In this document: in pieces, positions 21,244 through 21,386 of the stretch
Layout: the number at the start of each line of letters is the position of its first letter
Position numbering within the stretch: the stretch's first letter is position 1
Assembly: GCA_964513275.1 (NCBI GenBank)
Contig: CAZELN010000017.1
Span: forward strand, 1-21,386
Source of the DNA: UBA12478 sp964513275
Lineage (GTDB): Bacteria; Patescibacteriota; Patescibacteriia; UBA9934; GWF2-40-263
Length of the DNA stretch: 21,386 nt
Direction: 5' to 3'
Position numbers and translations under genes: made by a program
Notes under the pieces: model-generated
What the model was told of the DNA's origin: nothing
Seen by the model: only the letters and a program-made list of their open reading frames with translations
Databases searched by the model: none

Positions 21244-21386
21244 TTATTTTGTTATTTTCCCGCTAGACGTTTTTATAAGTCTTATTCCGCCATATCCAAT
21301 CAGTAAACATCCAACAGCAAAGTTTAATGTTTGAATCAGAAATATCGGAATACTCCCTCTAATAAAGGAGAATAAAATCACGGATG
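21244..21386 (-). CDS. C-terminal end of a membrane protein, partial
   Basis: Minus-strand frame open from the window edge to a TAA at 21246-21244, 46 residues: a hydrophobic stretch (IPIFLIQTLNFAVGCLLIGY) then a basic tail (RLIKTSSGKITK). It ends 2 bases before the HD-domain gene and shares its AT-rich composition. The frame is kept open, the hydrophobic/basic arrangement is natural and the spacing is tight, so it is likely real; the family cannot be told. Confidence 0.6.
   Translation of the reverse strand, partial: SVILFSFIRGSIPIFLIQTLNFAVGCLLIGYGGIRLIKTSSGKITK

Overview
The window looks like a bacterial chromosome segment from the Candidate Phyla Radiation (Patescibacteria, perhaps near Uhrbacteria/Magasanikbacteria). 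This is an inference from content: five tandem VirB2/T4SS-type pilin-like genes with the layout common in CPR genomes, a CPR-style 3D-domain protein, compact genes with many 4-base ATGA overlaps, and few Shine-Dalgarno sites. TGA is used as a stop (for example in the ATGA overlaps), so this is not the code-25 lineage. Several genes have a good -10 box only 8-10 bases before the ATG, suggesting leaderless or nearly leaderless transcripts.

Layout. 1-2496 (-): a class A penicillin-binding protein running off the left edge. 2656-6360 (+): glmS, a 3D-domain cell-wall protein, tRNA-Cys and ddl, all serving envelope precursor supply or wall remodelling except the tRNA. 6357-6797 (-): a host-attachment/baeRF-like protein convergent with ddl; the two stop codons overlap inside one bidirectional terminator. 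6841-10775 (+): an iron and Fe-S block with a VIT-type metal transporter, then a tightly coupled operon of cysteine desulfurase, IscU-like scaffold, ferredoxin and FAD-dependent reductase, that is, sulfur source, scaffold, electron carrier and its likely reductase. 10750-13801 (+): a compositionally foreign GC-rich module of two unrecognised genes (a large multi-pass membrane protein and a 185-aa protein). It is preceded by a promoter and a leader that can fold in two mutually exclusive ways, one terminator-like and one hiding the ribosome binding site. It ends in a palindrome and two terminators.

13810-18648 (-), transcribed right to left: galU, an orphan solute-binding lipoprotein and five pilin-like membrane proteins. 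The first three are joined by ATGA overlaps. 18707-19348 (-): a minimal MgtE-type transporter domain followed 3 bases later by a 27-aa single-pass membrane peptide. 19337-20701 (+): a secreted-looking repeat (beta-propeller-like) protein with an uncertain start, whose 3' end runs into a double inverted-repeat element. 20714-21386 (-): an AT-rich segment with a small HD-domain hydrolase and the C-terminal end of a membrane protein.

The most interesting items are the switch-like leader plus the foreign two-gene module, the galU / binding-protein / pilin-array operon, the MgtE-linked micropeptide, and an Fe-S scaffold carrying a decayed [2Fe-2S] domain.
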